This document shows positions 11,210 through 21,150 of a DNA stretch of 32,500 nucleotides, in pieces. Both the position numbers and the translations under genes were made by a program. Origin of the DNA: Leishmania martiniquensis (Eukaryota; Euglenozoa; Kinetoplastea; Trypanosomatida; Trypanosomatidae); the NCBI RefSeq assembly GCF_017916325.1, contig NC_090152.1, forward strand, positions 1 to 32,500, given 5' to 3'. Each line of letters begins with the position of its first letter. Within the stretch, counting starts at the first letter, position 1. The notes below the pieces were generated by a model, which saw only the letters and a list, made by a program, of their open reading frames with translations, searched no databases and was not told the origin of the DNA.

Positions 11210-12829
11210 CCACAGAGCCCGTGCTGCGCTCCCCACCCGACGCACTGAGAGGTGTCCCCTGCCATCAGTTGACCCGTGGTCGTGCAGAGAGAAGGAGAGA
11301 CTTCTTCAGATGGCTCCAGGGTAGGCCGGCGCACGCGCGCACACACCAAGAGAGAGACACGCAGCACAAGGGCAAACAGAGTGCATCCGCAGCGCAATAG
11401 AGCGGGCACATCGGGGAATATTTATATAGAGAGAGATAGAGAAAGAGCTAGACCGATGCGGCAATGAAAGTAAAGCGGCAGAAAGTCCAACGAGAGCAGC
11501 GGCGAGAACGCGGTGTGATGGAGATGATCCGCACCGACCGAGGCCAAGTCGCCCACTGCAGATAGGTCATCTCGCGATCCCCTCAGAGAGGGCGAGAGCG
11601 CAGAGGAGCCGCAAGGCAGCGGCTGAGACAAAGCTAAAGAGAAGGCCATTCGAGCGCGGCGCGGTACTTTGCAGCCGCACAAACGCACACACACACACAC
11701 ATGCCTGTTAATATATATGCATGACTCTATACACATGTATACATCAGCACATACAGACGCACTCGGAGAGGAGCTCTCTGCAGCACAGTCTGATCCACCC
11801 GGTAAAGGTGGGAGGCGGCCAGAGGGCCAGAAATTAAAAGATGAGAGGCAGAGGGGCTCGCAGTCACCCGGCGGGGGAGTCCGGCGGGCTGACAGGAAGC
11901 ACAGAGGAGAGAATAAATACAAAAGGGAAAAGGGCGGCCGCAGAGACGTTCAGCGTTCGGCCATCCGTCACAGCGCAGCAAAAGACAAAAAATGCGCACA
12001 CACTGTCGCGGGCACATAAGAGAAAAAACACAAATGCGGACTCCCAAAGACCGCCGATACTCTCAGAGGGGGGCGCGGCGGCCTGCGCACTGCCCCACCC
12101 CCCTCACTCCGCGCAAAGTTAGAGAGAGAGGCCGCAGAGGCTGGCCCGTCCTCGCCACGGCTCAGAGGCCGAGAGACATGGGACAGCCTGGTGGGGAAGG
12201 CACTCGGCCTCGAAGAGGGGGAAAGATACATCAACGCACGAAGTCGAGGTCAGAGCAAGGAAAGCATGCGCCGCAACGGCAGGACACGGAGCAGGCGCGA
12301 GACACGAGAGCGCGCCATGAACGCCCGGAGGACGGCGCCGCGACGTTGGCGACCGGTGCAATAGGGCCAGCGGTCTCGTGAAGGGAGGAGCACACCCTCA
12401 CACAGCGCACAGCACGCGCACATCGTCCTGCCCGCCGCGCGTCACGTGTCGCTTCCCTCCACCCGCCTGCACCGTCACACATCACCGCAACGCCGACACT
12501 GCTCCAGCGCACCCCACCCGAGCTGCGCCGCCTTCGGGCAGGCGCACACGCAGGTCGGCACAGGCGCGTGCGGCAGGGGCGCACGCACACTCCTCCAGAC
12601 TACCACTTACCAGCTGCCTGCTCCGAGGCCGGCTGCACCGCATTCGGCAGGCGACGGTGTTCGAGGTTCAACGGCATTCTCACCACAACAACTTCTAAAG
12701 ACGTGCTCGCGCTTACGCTCCGTGAATCGAGCTCCTCTGAAGCCCGGCGTGACGACTGGTTCGCGAACGGCACAACCTCATTCGCGAGATCTGGCTCACG
12801 AACATTTCGGCATCTCGCTGGCACCATCG
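11210..12829. other. Downstream flank of the truncated cyclase
   Basis: About 1.6 kb between repeat copy 1 and the cyclase stop. It is low-complexity and purine-rich on the plus strand (GA-rich at about 11425-11450 and 12120-12260), with a CA run at 11685-11702 followed by alternating AT/CA sequence. All six frames directly below 12857 were read for the missing cyclase C-terminus and no recognisable part was found. It would be the cyclase 3' UTR if the gene is transcribed. Confidence 0.5.
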
Positions 12830-15800
12830 TCAGCTGGCGCTCACACTTAAGCACGTGTTCGACGTGTCGCCGTAGTAGTCGTACCCCTTCGTCACCTCGT
12901 CGTAGCGGATGTCGGACAGCCCGGTGTGGATGCCGACGCGCACGCGCAGCCCGCGCCACAGCGCAGCGTACTCCTCCTCGCTCAGCCGCGCAGTCGGCGG
13001 CTCGTAGCCGCCCACCGTGTCCACACGCCCAAGCTCGAACTCGCGGTACGCGCCGTCAAAGCACTCAGTCCCCCAGTCGTGCGCAAGCAGCCTCGTCTGG
13101 ATCTCGCACGCAAGGCCCACAGCGGTGTGCGCGTCCTTGCACGCAATCATGAACGAGTCGCCGATCGTCTTCACCTCGTAGCACCGGTACTTCTTGATCA
13201 GCTGCCGGATCACGCGGTGGTGCGCAGCAATCGCGTCAGTCATCAGCTGCGGCAGCGCCGCCCACAGCGCAGTGCTGCTCTCGATGTCCGTGAAGATCAG
13301 CGTCACCGGCCCGTCACTGTCCCTCGGCGCCGCGTCGTTGTCGCGGCTGTCAATGCAGCAGTACAGGAGCAGCGTGCAGCCAGCAATCAACGCTACGCCA
13401 CCCACGACGGAGCCGATGATGATAGCGTTGCGCTGCATGGGCGCCAGTGCACCCAACCGCTCACGCGGCCGGTACTCCATCAACGGCGTTTCAGGACGAG
13501 AGGTCCGAGGCACCTTCGGATCCAGCATCCGCTGCATCGACGAGATGCTGATGCCCGACGCACCATAGTTGTCCCTCACGCACGAGTTCCCGCTGGTCGT
13601 CTCCGTGCAGCTCCAATCAAAAGGGCCGAGTGCTAAGCCGTACGTCGTGAATACACTGTTGATGTACACGTTCTCCGTCAGCGCTCTCGAGTTCACTATA
13701 TCCACTGCGGCGACCACCTCCTGAAGGAAGCCGGTAATCACCAGGTCACGCAGCAGCGACGGCGTGTGGTTAGCGGCGTCGGGGTACATACTGTGGAACA
13801 TCGCAAGGAGCGGCGACGCAGCCTCTGCTTCAGTCGAGGTGTCGCTCCACAGTGGCACACTGCTGAACGACATCAGCCGCGACTGCACAGATGTCGGCTG
13901 CATGGAGAACGCCTCCACAAGCTCCTTGTAGTACATCGACAAGTCGTCGAAGCACACCATAATAACGGCAGCCGGGTTCTCCGCAAGGAAACTCGCCATG
14001 CTGGCGCCGTCGCCGCCCGTCATGCCAATGACGAAGTTGATGCCCCTCCTTTCGGCTACGCCACTCAAGCTGTCCGTGAAAGCGGCGCTGACGATGGACG
14101 GGTCCGGTACGTTGAAGGTGCCTGCCGTCTTGAACAGGAGCTCAGCTATTTCGCCCACCTCATCTGCCGAGTAGCCGCGCAGCACCACACTCATGCTCGA
14201 GCCCACAGGCGCAGCGGCCCTCACAGCGTCGATGTTCGAGTACAGCACGTACATCTGCTGCTCCAGCGTCGGCATCAGGTACACGTGGCTCATCTTCTTC
14301 GTCAGCAGGCGTGGAGGGGAGTGCAGCGGGTTCACCACGAAGGCCCCGCCCGTGTCAAGCAGGGGCACCATGGGCCCAGCGACGACGTCCACGGAGTAGT
14401 TCGCCACCTCCGCGTCAAACAGCAGCTGCGCTGTCGCTGTCGTCGTACTCAAGGAGAACGCCTTCAGTGTGTACCCCTTGCATTGGCTCGTATGGAAAGC
14501 GCTGGGCATCATAGTCGTGATCTGTGCGCTCGCCTCCACCAGCTTTGGGTAGTCCTGGGGCAGAAGTGCCAACACTCTCACCGAAGTTGTGATGTCCGTA
14601 GACGATGAGGTGCACTCCGACTGTGGGTAAGAAAAAGTCGTGCCGTGCACGACCCCCCACGCTAAGTCCTTCAGGACTGTCAAGACCGACGCATGGCCGC
14701 CTTGGTTGCAGTTGCACACCGCGCCCAGCATCTGCGCGAGCGGTTCGCACGGGCCACCATAGTCGCCCAGGATGTAGTCGCCGCCGATGATGTACCGACT
14801 CTGGCTAAACAGCCCGGCCTTGTACGCTGACCGGCTCACAATCCAGTCGGACCGCTCCAGCGTCTGCTGCACAAGCGTTGCGGACAGCCACCCCATCTCC
14901 ATAAGCTGCGAAAGACTCGGATGCTCTTTAAAGAACGTGTCCACCGTGTACTTCCCCTTAAGTGGCACCGCAGACCGCCCGTTCTCCGCCACCGCATTGG
15001 TAGCCTCGTCGTCCGGCCAGTAGTCGAAGCTGCCCGAGTTTTCGATGTAGTTGCTCATCTGCTCCTTGAACATCCTCGTGTACTTCCACCTCAGGTCAAG
15101 CACCGTGGACGCCGTAGTGCTCATGAGGATTTCACCGTCCTTCGGCGCGATGCTGCCCGCGCGCAACAGACGCTTGTAAACGTCGAACACAACCCGCTGC
15201 AGCATCGAGCAGCAGATGATGTATGCAGACGACGTACGCGGGTCCGTCAGCGCCTTTTCGAGGAAGCGCACCACCTGCTCTGCGGGCGCGACCCACAATA
15301 TGATCACCTGCGGGCGCGTGTTCGCCATCGCATCAAAGACGCGCTCGTCAACGTCGACGTCGACTTTTGAGAACGGCACAGAGTACACCGCCGCCGGATC
15401 ACGCTGCAGGGACGCGAACTTCGTCTGTATGTAAGCCAGCTCCTCTTCGCCAAACTGCGTTCCGCTCAAGTACATGAAGGCGACACGGCGAGCGCGGATT
15501 GTGGTGATGGTGTGCATTAGGATACTCTTGAGCTCCGACATCGGCTCGGCGCGTGTGAAGTACACGGAGCTACTCCAAGTGCGCACAGCGGAGGAGCCCG
15601 TAAAGGGCGCCATCAGCATCACCCCGGATTTCGCCACCTCCGCATCCTTTAGAAGCATTGAAAGGCGGCCGTCCAAGTATGGCCCAAGCACCGCGAGCAG
15701 CTTCTCTTGCCGCTTGAGGGCGTTGAGAACAACCGCTACTATATCAGTCATGTCGTCCTTATCCGGATCGGGCTGAAGGATGACGATCGGCCGCCCACCA

Positions 15801-16093
15801 GCAGCCCTGTAGTTGGAGTTGTAAAACGCCATGTCCATACCCTTCCACAGGGCCTTGGCGTCCTCCTCGGTGAGGGCATCGGTTGAGTACATGGCGTTCA
15901 GCAGATACACCGGCTCTAGCCCGTCGTCACGGGTGGCCCCAGCCAGCACCCGCGGCGCGCTGCAGAGCAACACGCACGCAACAGCAGCTGGAACAAGCAG
16001 CGCGATGACGCGCAGCCGCGCGGCCTGACGGGACGCGCAGTCGCCGGCACGGCAGCGCCGCGGGCACCCGCTGTCGAGTGAGCGAGTGCACAT
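12830..16093 (-). pseudogene. Receptor-type adenylate cyclase, truncated inside the catalytic domain
   Basis: 1,087 residues from the ATG at 16093. This start precedes a signal peptide (about residues 27-52, RLRVIALLVPAAVACVLLCS); an open frame extends to 16507 but is low-complexity. The large extracellular part (about 55-885) has the periplasmic-binding-protein-like fold of trypanosomatid receptor cyclases. One membrane helix lies at about 887-912 (IIIGSVVGGVALIAGCTLLL). The class III cyclase domain starts at about 925 with VTLIFTDIESSTALW (first metal Asp), then YEVKTIGDSFM (adenine-selecting Lys and second metal Asp). It ends just after DYYGDTSN and meets a stop seven residues later. The rest of the domain, including the transition-state Arg of the N-x3-R motif, and the cytoplasmic tail are missing. 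The remaining frame is fully open. It should not make cAMP alone, but might still be expressed as a surface receptor or dimer partner. Calling it a pseudogene is a judgement. Confidence 0.85.
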
Positions 16094-16160
16094 GGGACTA
16101 ACAAGAAGAACCACAGAGCAGCGGAGAGAAAGGGGGAGAGAGGCACAAAAGAATACGCGA
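16094..16160 (-). promoter_or_regulatory. Predicted spliced-leader acceptor of the cyclase gene
   Basis: The minus strand has a strong pyrimidine tract at 16143-16121. The first AG after it is at 16099-16098, which leaves only four genomic bases before the ATG at 16093. Known trypanosomatid acceptors are the first AG after such a tract. The tract supports a start at 16093 rather than at upstream in-frame ATGs. Use of this exact AG is unproven. Confidence 0.45.
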
Positions 16161-17460
16161 GCACCGCAGTACGCACGCGACGTCGCTAGCGTAACAGCAG
16201 AGAAGCAGCGTGGCACCAGAGAAAGTGGCGCGGGACAGGGGGCGATGGGGGTGTGCACAGCCACACGCACACACGCGTGGGACAGAGAGCGCCGCACGGC
16301 TGCGCAGCGGAGGGGAGGGAGCGGTGAAAAAGAAGGCAGAGAAACGCAGAACACAAGTGCGCAGAAAGCGACGTGTGCGCAAAAAGGGGGGAGAGGGACC
16401 AACGAGGAGGACCGCTCACGCGCCCGGGAGGCGGAGGCGGAGGCGGAGCGCCGAGTGCAGGAGGGACGGCGCCACACACCCCGCACAGCGCCAGGCAGCG
16501 TGTGCAAGACGCGAACAAGCGCGAGCGACTTGAGCCTCGACTGCTCCTATTTAGGTGCCGCTCTCCCGCTTGCCCTCAAGAGCGACGCGGACAGCGTGGC
16601 GTCACCGAGGCGCTGTGGGGTGTGTGGCGGAGAGAGCTCGCAATTCACAGTCGAATGCGCCGTTGGCGGTGTGATCGATCGGCGCAGTGGGAGAAGTGCT
16701 TATAAGGTCTACGCGTGTGTATGCGGAGAGGGCGCACAGATGCATGAGGAGGAGTGGGAGGCGGAGGCACGCGAAGTGAGCAAAGAAAAGGAGGCGGCGG
16801 AGTCACATAAAGGGCAGCAGGACGCTGCAGCCACACCGCATCCGTCGTGTCGGTCCCCGCCTAGCACGCATGATCGCGCGGGTGGTGCTCAGATGATTGG
16901 ATGCGTGCGCGCGTGCCTGTATCGTGCACTCACGCCACCTGCTCTGCCGCGCAGGCACACAGACAGGGTGGGGGCACACAGGCACACAAGTACTAACGTT
17001 GCCCGCCCACGCGTGCCCCTCAGTCTGATCCGGCAGCTGCCGGTGCTGCTGTTCTGCAGCCATGAATGGAAGGCCTTCATTCGCTGTCCTTACCGTTGCC
17101 GCCACACGCAGCTCGCCACTTTCTCCCACTTATCGCTGTTGCCTCGAGAGCATCCCCGCACGCTTTTCGGGCAGTACCGCTGCTGCAGGGGAGAGCATCT
17201 ATGGAGAGACGTGCGGCACGCAGCAGCAAGCGGGAGGAGGTCCAAGTCGTCGCCATCGCGCCCTCCCTACTCCGCCGGGGACACTGGGCGAAGCCGTGCA
17301 GAGAGCCCTCAGGCACGCACGGCGCGCATGAGAATGGCGAGCACACGCAAAGGCTCACAGGAGCACTTCGAAATCGCCGTTTCCATTGCACCTTCAGTCG
17401 AAGGCGCTTACCCCACGCAAATACATCTAAAACATGTCTGTACATGCACACGCACACACT
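16161..17460. other. GC-rich spacer upstream of the cyclase
   Basis: About 1.3 kb without a supportable gene. Long plus-strand open frames (for example 16086-17696) result from high GC and purine-rich sequence: they are rich in Arg, Ala and Gly and show no domain. Repeat copy 2 begins abruptly at 17461 after a CA-rich stretch. Confidence 0.55.
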
Positions 17461-18116
17461 CAGCTCGCGCCGCCCTCCCCCTCTGCTGCACCGAGGCGGC
17501 ATCGCCGTGGTCCAGGGCGAGCCGGCCGGCCGCCAACTCGAGTCATGCACCTAACGGCTCCTCCTCCTCTTCTGCGCAGACGCGCGGCGCCTTTGACACC
17601 AAGCCGACTTGGACAGACTGCGCGCCGCGATCCAAGCGGGGCCGCGCCCACGGTCCTGCTCGAGAGCGGAGGCGGTGGCGTCTATCATGCGGCTAGCAAC
17701 GGAAGGAGCGGGCACATGCCGCGCAACCTCGAGCAACACGGCAGCCCGCTAGACGTCGGAACGCGCCGAGGCTTTGCACCCTGTCAGCATGCCACGCCGT
17801 CCCCTCCGTCGCCTCACCAGCTCAGCAGGCGCTCTCTTTGATGTGTGGACGCTCGCACCCAGGCACGTCGTGCCCCGCCGCGTCGCACCTCGTAGTGCGA
17901 TTGGGGTGGGAGGGAGGTGGGTGCCGGCTGGCGCCCGAGATCGGTGGCCCCGTCCGTAGCCCATGCAGTGGGCACCGGCGCCCCTGGCACTGCCGATTCG
18001 GCAGTCTTGCCAGACTTGTTGCTGTGCCCCACGCGTGATGAGCAAAGACACACTGAAAGGACAGGTGCGCACGCGACCTGCGGCAGGGACCCACACCTGC
18101 GTGCCTCTTGGAGCGC
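17461..18116 (-). repeat. 656-bp direct repeat, copy 2
   Basis: Identical to 10554-11209 and in the same orientation. It forms the downstream (3') end of the degenerate retroposon. Together the copies bracket the truncated receptor cyclase in a 6,907-bp unit. It includes a short palindrome, CTGCCGATTCGGCAG, also present in copy 1 at 11083-11097. Confidence 0.92.
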
Positions 18117-18619
18117 TCCTCTTTCTATGTGGTTGGTGCTGTGCGCCATGTCGAGGCAGTGCGAGTCAGCAACAGCAGCCGGGCCTGTTTTACCGTCCCG
18201 TGGCCGATTCAGTTGCCCTCGAAACAGGTCAGGCCACACCTCCATATCGTCACACACAGAGCGGTGGCTGCAAGGAAGGGTGTCGCCACCTCTTGCTACT
18301 GAACCTATGAGCGCACCTCCCGTTGCCAACCAGCGCGGCGCTACAGACTCAATGGCTCTCCGGGCCACCATGTCAGTGTGCTGCGAGTACTGGTGCTTCG
18401 CAAAAGAGGACAACCGCTGCTCGCGTGCCGACCGCTCCCTCTTTGTCAGCAACGCCCGCCTACAGTCTGCAACGGAAGGACGCCCTGAAGGGCGCACGAC
18501 CGCGGCCCGCGAGAGAGGCATGTGCGCGCGGGCTGCCAAGGGACCGATGCCTGCATCCCAGTGTGAGTACTGCCCAGGCGGTGTGGCAGCACTGCGATCA
18601 GGCATGTCCGCCCCCCACG

Positions 18620-20030
18620 CCTCATGTGCAGGGCAGCCGTCTCGCGTGTTTGAGGAGGCAAGACAGGCGGGTGCGACGCAGAAGTACCACGTTTCGAGAG
18701 AGTAATCCGGCCTCTTCGCGTGCGTCTCTGTTGCCTGCGTATTTCGGGGTACCCGCAAGCACTTCCGCAGCCTTGCCGTGGATAGACTCAGGGGCCCTCC
18801 CGCTGCTTGCAGCGGCTCCGTACCACAGCGCAGCGATGCCTCACAGCGGCTCTGACTCGCCCAGTCCCATGTGCAAGGGGCGGTGGGGAACCCCTGGCGG
18901 GCCGCACTCATGCGACCACATGGCCCCCAGCCCGCCAGCACGAGCCGTCCCTACCTTGATGACCTCCAGAGCGCGTTCGCCATTGCAACGTATCGCCAGC
19001 AGGTCCGCGCCTCTCAGCGCATCCATCCAGCAGAGCATCCCAGCAATTTGCGGCGCCGCGCGACAAGGAGCATGCGCGGCACTTCTGGGGGGAGGGGGGA
19101 GGTGCTCGACTCCACAAAAGACCACCGTGCCCGTTGCGCCGCCCTCCAGCCGGCGAACGGCATCATGGCTCGTCGGCCATCCTTGTCGGTGGAAGAAGCA
19201 ATGAGCGCGGGGCCATCAGCGAAAAAGGCGTCGTGCAGACCGGCGCTCCTTTTGCGCTGCGCACTCAGCATGAGCACCACCGTGATGAGAGGAGCAGGGC
19301 CCCAAGCGCATGCCTGCAGCGCACCGCCTGCACGTGTGGCCGTCCTTGGCCACTCTGCGTCGAGGCAAACATAGACGCAACGACCGTGTGAGAAACACAC
19401 GGCTCAGCGAGTAAGACACAGGCCGTAGTTCAGCCTCGGCAGCGCCGTGACGATAGCACTGCCATTTGCCGAGCCCAGCGCACGGGCGGTGCCTGACTGG
19501 CGCAGTCCTCCTGTGTAGGAGCGGAGGCCCAGGGGGTCAACGGCAAGGAGGTGAGGGCCGGAGCCAGAGTGCTGGGGTCGCAGCCTCTTCTCGACGCAGT
19601 CATGCAGCCCGTCACGAAATGTTTAGTTCGACGAGCACAGGCCGCTGGTCAGCGCCGCAGGGTGGCACGGCGCGGTACCGACATCGGGTTCCTGCCGCTT
19701 CAGGAGGGGCACAGTGAGCACCTCTCCCTACGTGGCGCGCACCCTGCCGGTGGTCACGCACTCGCTGACCATGCTCCGCACCGCACTGTCGCCGTGCGAC
19801 AGGAGGGCTTTGGCACTCTCCCAGTGAGCGCCGTCAGCGCCACGCACGATGCCGCCAGCGGGCCTCACTGAGTACCATCCCCAGACCACCCGCCATGTTC
19901 GGTTCGATCGGCCTGGGGCTGCGCACTGGCGGGGCGCAAACGGGAGCTGATGAGCGCCCCGGATTCCCATCGGCTCGTGCGTCACAATCGGCCAAACATC
20001 CACTAAGTAATCGTATGTCAACGAAGTGCA
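18620..20030 (-). pseudogene. Non-LTR reverse transcriptase remnant
   Basis: Successive minus-strand segments follow the RT domain order. A fingers segment reads ALLSHGDSAVRSMVSECVTT then GEVLTVPLLKRQEP and AALTSGLC (about 19850-19650). The catalytic box appears as FFADGPALIASSTDK (about 19230-19185), where the usual FADD has become FADG. After a frameshift comes DAVRRLEGG, then a thumb-like segment with GERALEVIK. The typical downstream block reads IAALWYGAAAS, AAEVLAGTPKYAGNRDAREE and AGLLSRNVVLLRR (about 18836-18640). Stops interrupt it at 19728-19730 (where Trp is expected), about 19620, about 19389, 18841-18843 and about 18623, with at least two frameshifts. It cannot encode an active enzyme. 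The match rests on recalled ingi/L1Tc motif patterns, not an alignment. Confidence 0.75.
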
Positions 20031-20040
20031 CAGTCGCCCT

Positions 20041-20422
20041 CCCCTCCCCCATTATTATGCCTATTCTAAAAAAGCGACATGTGTCACAGAGTCATCTTTT
20101 TTTCATGCAGAGCTAGTAGGGTTGCAAGCAGAAGCGTTTCAGGAGATGAGCGGTGCTTTACGGAGGCCCGTGAACCGGGCGGTGAATGAACCACTCGTGA
20201 CTCCAGAGGCAGCGACTCACGTGGAGAGACATGAAAAAGGACCGAGAAACCCTTAAGCACCAAGCACAACTGCACTGCTGTCAAAGCAGCACGCCCCTTT
20301 GCCTGGCCCTGGATGACAGGACCGCATGTCACGGCAGAAACGTCGGGGACGGCAGTTGTATTCGACAGAAAATGATACACAAATGGGGAGACGACGGCGG
20401 ACGAGGCGCGCACGAGAGCATG
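20041..20422. other. 3' flank of the CREST-like membrane protein gene
   Basis: About 380 bases, more AT-rich than the adjoining retroposon. No gene is seen. It would be the 3' UTR of the upstream minus-strand gene and contains the retroposon boundary at its edge. Confidence 0.5.
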
Positions 20423-21088
20423 CTACAACAGGATATCCCCACGGGCGGCAAGTTCGTGTCGGTGACGACCGTAGTTGCCGGTGCATCCAGGAGTCTTCAC
20501 CATTACCCAAAAGAAGAAAAACGCGAGGCCACAAAAAAAGTGCCACGCGCTGTGGCACATGCGGTACTTGTCAGCGCGGTCGTCGAGCCCAAGGAAGAAA
20601 AAGACAAGAGCAATACTGAACAACAAGGAGCCCAAGGCCAGCCGCCGAATACAGACCGACGGGATGCGGTGATCGATGAAGCAATGCTTTACGACAGGAA
20701 ACAGGCTGAAGCACAGAACTGGTGCGATAGTAAACCGCACATCCCATGGGTGCTTCTGCTGGACTATAAGGGTAAAGAAGATGCAGAAACATTTGCAGCA
20801 CATCTCCACAAAGGGGTTTTGAAAGCAGCAGAGGTATACCTGCCAGATGCCCATCATCGAGATGGCGCCAATGTTGTCGAGACGATGCCATTGCATCTCG
20901 CTGAGGAAGATCGGCGTGTTGAAGCTCTCCGTCGTGTGATACATGAAGGAGACGACCAGGCCAAAGATTGAGCAGCAGAGCTCAAATACGTACTGTCGTT
21001 TGTAGAAAACATACGGCGTGGGAAGCAGCGTGAGGTGGCTCAGCACCGTCATGATGAAGAGAATGGCAGGACTCTCGCCTTCTCGCAT
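20423..21088 (-). CDS. Polytopic CREST-superfamily (myomaker/TMEM8/ceramidase-like) membrane protein
   Basis: 221 residues with about seven hydrophobic helices. Conserved polar residues sit where the CREST superfamily keeps its metal site: S47 and H51 in SFMYHTTES, D71 in HRLDNIGA, and H179 and H183 in CHSAWHF. CREST members (alkaline ceramidases, PAQR receptors, the TMEM8/myomaker group) use a Ser/Asp/three-His set, and several are lipid hydrolases. The YHTTES...LDNIGA spacing looks most like the DUF3522/TMEM8-myomaker branch. The tail after residue 198 is hydrophilic, with GRHRHELAARGD. The substrate is unknown and hydrolase activity is an inference. The start at 21088 gives the first helix; an out-of-frame ATG lies 5 nt upstream. 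No frame damage is seen. Confidence 0.7.
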   Translation of the reverse strand: MREGESPAILFIMTVLSHLTLLPTPYVFYKRQYVFELCCSIFGLVVSFMYHTTESFNTPIFLSEMQWHRLDNIGAISMMGIWQVYLCCFQNPFVEMCCKCFCIFFTLIVQQKHPWDVRFTIAPVLCFSLFPVVKHCFIDHRIPSVCIRRLALGSLLFSIALVFFFLGLDDRADKYRMCHSAWHFFCGLAFFFFWVMVKTPGCTGNYGRHRHELAARGDILL

Positions 21089-21150
21089 TGCATTCGAGTT
21101 GGGGTCGGGACTGGTGTGAGGCAGCAGAAAGAAGGACAGTAGTGAGGCGG
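21049..21150 (-). promoter_or_regulatory. Predicted spliced-leader acceptor and overlapping upstream ORF
   Basis: The minus strand has a pyrimidine tract at about 21141-21122 and the next AG at 21112-21111, so the 5' UTR may be only about 22 genomic bases. An ATG at 21093 lies between that AG and the main ATG at 21088, in a different frame. It opens a 14-codon reading frame that ends at 21049, inside the main gene. If that acceptor is used, the first AUG in the mRNA is not the main one. Confidence 0.4.

Larger units (their letters stand above)
17461..20040 (-). mobile_element. Degenerate ingi/L1Tc-clade non-LTR retroposon (DIRE-like)
   Basis: A GC-rich block of about 2.6 kb. Read on the minus strand, it carries the remains of a non-LTR reverse transcriptase (about 20030-18620) followed by a non-conserved 3' part that ends with the 656-bp repeat. 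Leishmania genomes are known to contain only decayed relatives of ingi (DIREs) and short derivatives (SIDERs). No endonuclease domain is seen upstream of the RT, so the element is 5'-truncated, as is common for LINEs. The 5' edge at about 20040 is set by the change to AT-rich unique sequence and is approximate. No A-tail is visible at the 17461 end. Confidence 0.75.

Noticed and set aside
13766..14608. 280-codon plus-strand open frame
   Set aside because: It is the antisense shadow of the cyclase ectodomain; its His/Arg-rich composition mirrors the codon bias of the real gene.
16094..16507. Longer N-terminus for the receptor cyclase from an ATG at 16507
   Set aside because: The extra 138 residues are low-complexity (Pro, Ser, Arg, Cys) and lie across the pyrimidine tract that should be the trans-splice signal; the signal peptide follows the ATG at 16093.
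16086..17696. 536-codon plus-strand open frame
   Set aside because: It runs antisense over the cyclase start region and into the retroposon repeat, has an Arg/Ala/Gly/Thr-rich composition with no domain, and results from high GC. All supported genes are on the minus strand.
18117..18620. RNase H or zinc-finger part of the retroposon
   Set aside because: I looked for Cys/His finger spacing and RNase H acidic residues on the minus strand and could not make a defensible match, so the segment is described only as the non-conserved 3' part.
18323..19204. 293-codon plus-strand open frame
   Set aside because: It is antisense to the reverse transcriptase remnant, which has a much clearer signature on the minus strand.
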